From Spyradocola sp034113365 (GTDB taxonomy: Bacteria; Bacillota; Clostridia; Christensenellales; UBA1750), in assembly GCA_034113365.1 (NCBI GenBank), contig JAXEXP010000003.1, positions 1-17,707 of the forward strand: 17,707 nt of DNA. Reading direction: 5' to 3'. The notes beneath the pieces were generated by a model. That model was given only the letters and a program-made list of their open reading frames with translations. It ran no database searches and was not told the DNA's origin. Of this stretch, positions 14,975 through 17,707 are shown piece by piece. Within the stretch, counting starts at the first letter, position 1; each line of letters opens with the position of its first letter. The position numbers were made by a program, and so were the translations under genes.

Positions 14975-15012
14975 GCGGGTGAGCCAAAATCCCATTTCAA
15001 TCGACACAGAAT

Positions 15013-15024
15013 AATGTATACATT
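15013..15024. promoter_or_regulatory. 12-bp perfect palindrome AATGTATACATT, possible operator
   Basis: A perfect palindrome AATGTATACATT lies between the -10 (14969-14974) and the AGGAGG of the uroporphyrinogen-decarboxylase-family gene (15026-15031). AT-rich dyads of this kind serve as operators for GntR, TetR or Xre-type repressors. No regulator gene is adjacent, so this is only a candidate site. Confidence 0.35.
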
Positions 15025-15040
15025 CAGGAGGGAATGGCCT

Positions 15041-16420
15041 ATGAAGGAACTGCTGCTGCGCGCGCTGCGGCACGAGCCGGTGGAGCGCGCACCGTGGGTG
15101 CCGTTCGCGGGCGTGCACGCGGCGAGCCTCAAGGGCTACACGGCCGCCGAGATGCTCACCGACGTGGACAAGGCGTTTGACGCGCTGATGGAGGTCAACC
15201 GGCTCTACCGCCCGGACGGCCAGCCCGTGATCTTCGACCTGCAGATCGAGGCCGAGTGCCTGGGCTGCGGCCTGGTGTGGGCGGACGACTGCCCGCCGTC
15301 GGTGAGCAGCCATCCTCTGGAGGGCAGCGACGAGGAGCCGCCCGAGGCGCCCTGCGAGTGCAAGATCCCGCGCAGGCAGTCGGGCCGCATCCCCTACGTG
15401 CTGGAGCTGATGCGCCGCATGAAGGAAGCCGTGGGCGAGACGACGGCGCTATACGGGCTGGTGTGCGGGCCGTTTACGCTGGCGTCGCACCTGCGCGGCA
15501 ACAACCTGTTCACCGACATGTACGACTTTGAGGACGAGGTGGCCGAGCTGTTCGACTTTACCAAGAAGGTGTGCATGCGCATGGCGGACTACTATCTGGA
15601 GGCGGGCATGGACGTGATCGCCGTGGTGGACCCGCTGATCTCGCAGATCTCGGTGAGCCACTTTGAGCAGTTCATGTCCGGGCCGTATCAGGAGATCTTC
15701 GCGCACATCCGGCAGGCGGGCGGGCTGTCGTCGTTCTTTGTGTGCGGCGACGCGACGCGCAACATCGAGGCGATGTGCAAGACGGGCCCCGACTCCATCA
15801 GCGTGGACGAGAACGTCAACCTGCTGGCGGCAAAGGCCATCACCGACCGCTACAACGTGACCATCGGCGGCAACATCCCGCTGACGTCGGTGATGCTGCT
15901 GGGCAACCAGCAGGACAACATGAAGTTTGCGGTGGATCTGCTGGATTCCATCCCGGACAAGCGCAACTTCATACTCGCGCCGGGCTGCGACATGCCCTAC
16001 GCGGTGCCGGTGGAAAACGGCATAGGCGTAGCGCAGGCGGCGCTGGAGACCGACGCGGTTCGCCAGATGGTGGCCAACTACCAGGCCGAGGCAGTGGACA
16101 CCAGCGGCGTGGTGCTCCCCGACTACGCGAACCTTCGCAAGCCGCTGATCGAGGTGTTCACGCTGGATTCGGCGCAGTGCGCGGCCTGCGGCTACATGAT
16201 GGGCGCGGCGTATCAGGCGGTGGAGACCTTCGGCGATCAGATCGACATGGTGGAGTACAAGTTCATCTACAAGGAGAATGTGGCGCGCTGCATCAAGATG
16301 GGCGTGCCCAACCTGCCCAGCATGTACATCAACGGGGAGCTGAAGTACCGCTCCATCATCCCCACCCGCGCCGAGCTGGAGAGCGCCATCCGCGAGGCCA
16401 TCGAGGCCTGCAAGGGCTAA
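15041..16420 (+). CDS. Uroporphyrinogen decarboxylase-family (MtaA-like) protein fused to a thioredoxin-like domain
   Basis: A 459-residue cytoplasmic protein. Residues 1-365 follow the MtaA/MtbA branch of the URO-D barrel, which moves methyl groups between corrinoid proteins and thiols. Visible are GPFTLASHL at 143-151, C235 in FFVCGD and C316 in APGCDMP. The usual zinc motif is HxC plus a distant Cys; here the His is Phe233, so the zinc site is altered. Residues about 368-459 form a second domain: EVFTLDSAQCAACGYM with CxxC at C380/C383, then VPNLPSMYINGE with the cis-proline P426 and a Gly before a final helix. This is a thioredoxin/glutaredoxin-like fold. The start at 15041 has AGGAGG 9 bases upstream. 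The COG0523 GTPase follows 3 bases after the stop. The reaction is unknown; corrinoid-linked demethylation is an inference. Confidence 0.85.
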   Translation: MKELLLRALRHEPVERAPWVPFAGVHAASLKGYTAAEMLTDVDKAFDALMEVNRLYRPDGQPVIFDLQIEAECLGCGLVWADDCPPSVSSHPLEGSDEEPPEAPCECKIPRRQSGRIPYVLELMRRMKEAVGETTALYGLVCGPFTLASHLRGNNLFTDMYDFEDEVAELFDFTKKVCMRMADYYLEAGMDVIAVVDPLISQISVSHFEQFMSGPYQEIFAHIRQAGGLSSFFVCGDATRNIEAMCKTGPDSISVDENVNLLAAKAITDRYNVTIGGNIPLTSVMLLGNQQDNMKFAVDLLDSIPDKRNFILAPGCDMPYAVPVENGIGVAQAALETDAVRQMVANYQAEAVDTSGVVLPDYANLRKPLIEVFTLDSAQCAACGYMMGAAYQAVETFGDQIDMVEYKFIYKENVARCIKMGVPNLPSMYINGELKYRSIIPTRAELESAIREAIEACKG

Positions 16421-16423
16421 GGC

Positions 16424-17353
16424 ATGAGCGGGCTGTACCTGGTGACGGGGTTCCTGGGCGCAGGCAAGACCACGTTCCTGAAGCAATTCCTCTCGCTGTT
16501 TTCCGGGCAGCGCATCCGCATCATCGTAAACGAGTTCGGCCGGGAGGGCGTGGACGGCGCGCTGCTGGCCCGGCTGGACGCGCAGCTTAAGGAGATCACG
16601 GGCGGGTCGGTGTTCTGCGCGTGCCGGCTGGATCAGTTCGAGCAGGCGCTGCGGGAGGCGCTGGCCGGCGATCCGGATGTGATCGTGGTGGAGGCGTCGG
16701 GGCTGTCCGACCCCACGGGCGTGCGGCGGCTGCTGGCGGAGCAGGACTTTCCGGGCCTGCAATACCGCGGGGCGGTGTGCCTGGTGGACGCGGTGCGCTT
16801 CCCCAAGGTGTACGAGACGGCGCGCGCCTGCACACGCCAGCTGGCCGCAAGCGACGTGGCGCTGGTCAACAAGGCGGACCTGGCGGACGAGGGGCAGCTG
16901 GCCCGGGTGCGCGCGCTGATCGAGGGGCAGCGGCCCGACCTGCCGGTGATCGTGACCTCCTACGGGAGGATCCCGCCGGATTTTCTCGAGACGCTGGCGG
17001 CGGCGCAGAACGGCGACCGCCCCGGCGCGCTGCTGACGGAGGATCTGACGCACCGCCGCGCGACGATCCGCGTAAACGGCGCGCTGACCGCGGCGGAGCT
17101 TGCGCACTTCCTGCGCATGTTTGCCGAGCAAACCTACCGCATCAAGGGCTTTGCGGACACGCGGGACCGCGGGCCGGTGCTGGTGGACGCGGTGGGCACG
17201 GCGCTGACCCTCTCCCCCGCGCCCGAATCGCTGCCGCCCGACAGGCTGGGCGCGCTGACCGTGCTCTCCGGCGCGGGGATGCCGCTGCGCGCCGCGGTCC
17301 GGGAGGCGTGCGCGTGGTACGAACAGGCCGTTGTGAGCGTGGAATACCGGTGA
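16424..17353 (+). CDS. COG0523 (CobW/P47K-like) GTPase
   Basis: A 309-residue G3E GTPase, a family of metal or cofactor insertion chaperones (CobW, YeiR, HypB/UreG relatives). Walker A GFLGAGKTT is at 9-17, NEFGREGVDG at 36-45, Walker B VIVVEASGLSDP at 86-97 and the base-specificity NKAD at 149-152. The family CxCC motif is changed to GGSVFCAC (C65, C67), a form lacking one Cys. The C-terminal CobW_C-like part (about 210-300) is present, and no His-rich tail is seen. It starts 3 bases after the fusion gene without a strong site of its own, so it is translationally coupled. Likely it delivers a metal or cobamide to its partner; this is inferred from position. Its stop is followed within 5 bases by the hairpin of repeat copy C. 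Confidence 0.9.
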   Translation: MSGLYLVTGFLGAGKTTFLKQFLSLFSGQRIRIIVNEFGREGVDGALLARLDAQLKEITGGSVFCACRLDQFEQALREALAGDPDVIVVEASGLSDPTGVRRLLAEQDFPGLQYRGAVCLVDAVRFPKVYETARACTRQLAASDVALVNKADLADEGQLARVRALIEGQRPDLPVIVTSYGRIPPDFLETLAAAQNGDRPGALLTEDLTHRRATIRVNGALTAAELAHFLRMFAEQTYRIKGFADTRDRGPVLVDAVGTALTLSPAPESLPPDRLGALTVLSGAGMPLRAAVREACAWYEQAVVSVEYR

Positions 17354-17518
17354 GGATGACCCCCGCCCCCCCTGTCCTTTGGGCAGGGGGGGCGGGGGTC
17401 TATGGCGTCCTCGACGGACGCCGGGGCGCCGCACGGGTGTGTAGTGCGCAGCCGGGTGCGGTGTGTGCGGCGCGTCGGGGCGGAGTGCGAAGGGGCGTTC
17501 TGGGGTGGGGTTGGTGCG
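17341..17518 (-). repeat. Dispersed hairpin repeat, copy C (long form, inverted)
   Basis: Inverted relative to A and B. A 17-bp perfect stem, 17358-17374 with 17384-17400, starts GACCCCCG. Then come GGCGTCC-TCGAC-GGACGCC (17404-17422) and the GC-rich lead shared with copy B (GCGGCGCGTCGGGGCGGAGTGC region). The matching tail extends over the last codons of the GTPase gene (GGAATACCGG). As with typA and copy A, the upstream gene runs into the hairpin side, so it probably acts as terminator. Confidence 0.8.
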
Positions 17519-17526
17519 AGAGGGGA

Positions 17527-17569
17527 CACCTCATCCGTCAAGCCTGCGGCTTGCCACCTTCCCCTCAAG
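17527..17569 (+). repeat. Second repeat module, copy 2, cut off
   Basis: The same type as 7454-7501: a CAAGCC-TGC-GGCTTG palindrome (17539-17553), then CTTCCCCTCAAG. In the intact module CCCCTCAA is followed by GGGG, but here the match stops at 17569 and unrelated A/T-rich DNA begins. This is consistent with insertion of the IS element at this point. Confidence 0.55.
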
Positions 17570-17580
17570 TAAACACTGAT

Positions 17581-17608
17581 TTATCAAAAGAAAAGGAAGT
17601 AGTATAAT
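17581..17608 (+). promoter_or_regulatory. Promoter of the transposase gene
   Basis: -35 TTATCA (17581-17586), 16-base spacer, consensus -10 TATAAT (17603-17608). It ends 18 bases before the start codon. Confidence 0.5.
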
Positions 17609-17626
17609 AGAACCGAGGTGAGAAAG

Positions 17627-17707
17627 ATGGAAAAGCAGATGAACTTCACAGAAATGGAGTATGGACAAAGGCAGCACCAAACGAAGCGGGAGATTTTTCT
17701 GCAAGAG
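17627..17707 (+). CDS. IS5-family transposase, N-terminal fragment (window edge)
   Basis: The first 27 residues only: MEKQMNFTEMEYGQRQHQTK and a continuation with basic and acidic residues. The MNFTEMEY..KRE pattern resembles the N-terminus of IS5-group DDE transposases found in gut Clostridia (MNF-x-E-x-EY-x(5-8)-T-R/K-RE-x-FL). The start has GAGGTG 6 bases upstream; a second in-frame ATG is at 17639. The frame is open to the window edge. The catalytic residues are not in view, so neither family nor activity can be confirmed. Confidence 0.6.
   Translation, partial: MEKQMNFTEMEYGQRQHQTKREIFLQE

Larger units (their letters stand above)
17570..17707 (+). mobile_element. Left end of an IS5-type insertion sequence (continues beyond window)
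   Basis: At about 17570 base composition switches abruptly to A/T-rich (TAAACACTGATTTATCAAAAG...), after a repeat that is cut short. It carries its own promoter (17581-17608) and the start of a transposase gene. The right end, terminal repeats and target duplication lie outside the window, so the exact boundary is not proven. Confidence 0.5.

Noticed and set aside
14975..15040. Riboswitch (cobalamin type) before the URO-D-family gene
   Set aside because: The leader is only about 60 bases and lacks the B12-box and folded core; too short for a cobalamin riboswitch.
15449..17434. A 661-codon open frame on the minus strand, and similar long ones at 106-1437, 6098-7759 and 3614-5104
   Set aside because: They lie antisense to or out of frame with well-supported genes, read as Ala/Arg/His/Val-rich low-complexity protein, and arise from the strong GC bias at third positions.
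17402..17572. A 56-codon frame starting MASSTDAGAP in repeat copy C, with a similar frame in copy B (7456-7641, minus strand)
   Set aside because: The frame is shared for about 30 codons, but most differences change the residue, copy A breaks it by a missing base, there is no ribosome site, and the ATG lies inside the conserved palindrome. It is a repeat by-product.
1..17707. tRNA or rRNA genes
   Set aside because: No cloverleaf with TTCGANTC-type T-loop or conserved rRNA segment was noticed on either strand.

Overview
The window reads as chromosomal DNA of a GC-rich, low-complexity-intergenic member of the Firmicutes/Clostridia, probably a gut-type Eubacteriales lineage. This is inferred from near-consensus AGGAGG ribosome sites, sigma-A type promoters (several with extended -10), a YesL-like DUF624 protein, hslO, a DUF4373 replication protein and an IS5-type transposase start. 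No 16S or marker-level assignment is possible here. Coding strands are strongly GC-biased at third positions, so long antisense open frames abound and are ignored.

Left block, all on the minus strand (7297 down to 253): prfC (release factor 3) and typA/bipA, two translational GTPases 36 bases apart in one operon. Then come a promoter and a membrane-anchored beta-propeller-like protein of unknown role. Last is a two-gene sugar-acid type operon: an extended SDR epimerase/dehydratase followed by an enolase-superfamily acid-sugar dehydratase.

Middle block, plus strand (7756-12661): an esterase of the IroE/Esterase-D type with its own promoter. It is followed by a tight five-gene run: M20 amidohydrolase, DUF624 membrane protein, SAM methyltransferase, Hsp33 (hslO) and an ArsR/SmtB metal sensor carrying residues for two metal sites. 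The run ends in a 342-bp near-perfect-architecture palindrome (12661-13002) built from five nested hairpins. It separates the run from a convergent gene for a small two-TM-segment protein.

Right block, plus strand (13905-17707): a solitary DUF4373 phage-type replication protein whose central linker DNA carries an origin-like set of repeats. Next is a two-gene operon with its own promoter: a MtaA/uroporphyrinogen-decarboxylase type protein fused to a C-terminal thioredoxin-like CxxC domain, and a COG0523 (CobW-like) GTPase. The window closes with the start of an IS5-type transposase.

Three copies of a dispersed intergenic repeat (3741-3822, about 7527-7703, about 17341-17518) share a GTCGA-centred palindrome plus a long GC hairpin. 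The hairpin stem sequence differs between copies while pairing is kept. A second small repeat module accompanies two of them, and the IS5-type element appears to have cut into the last copy. The most noteworthy items are the methyltransferase-thioredoxin fusion with its GTPase partner, the compound palindrome, the hairpin repeat family and the repeat array inside the DUF4373 gene.
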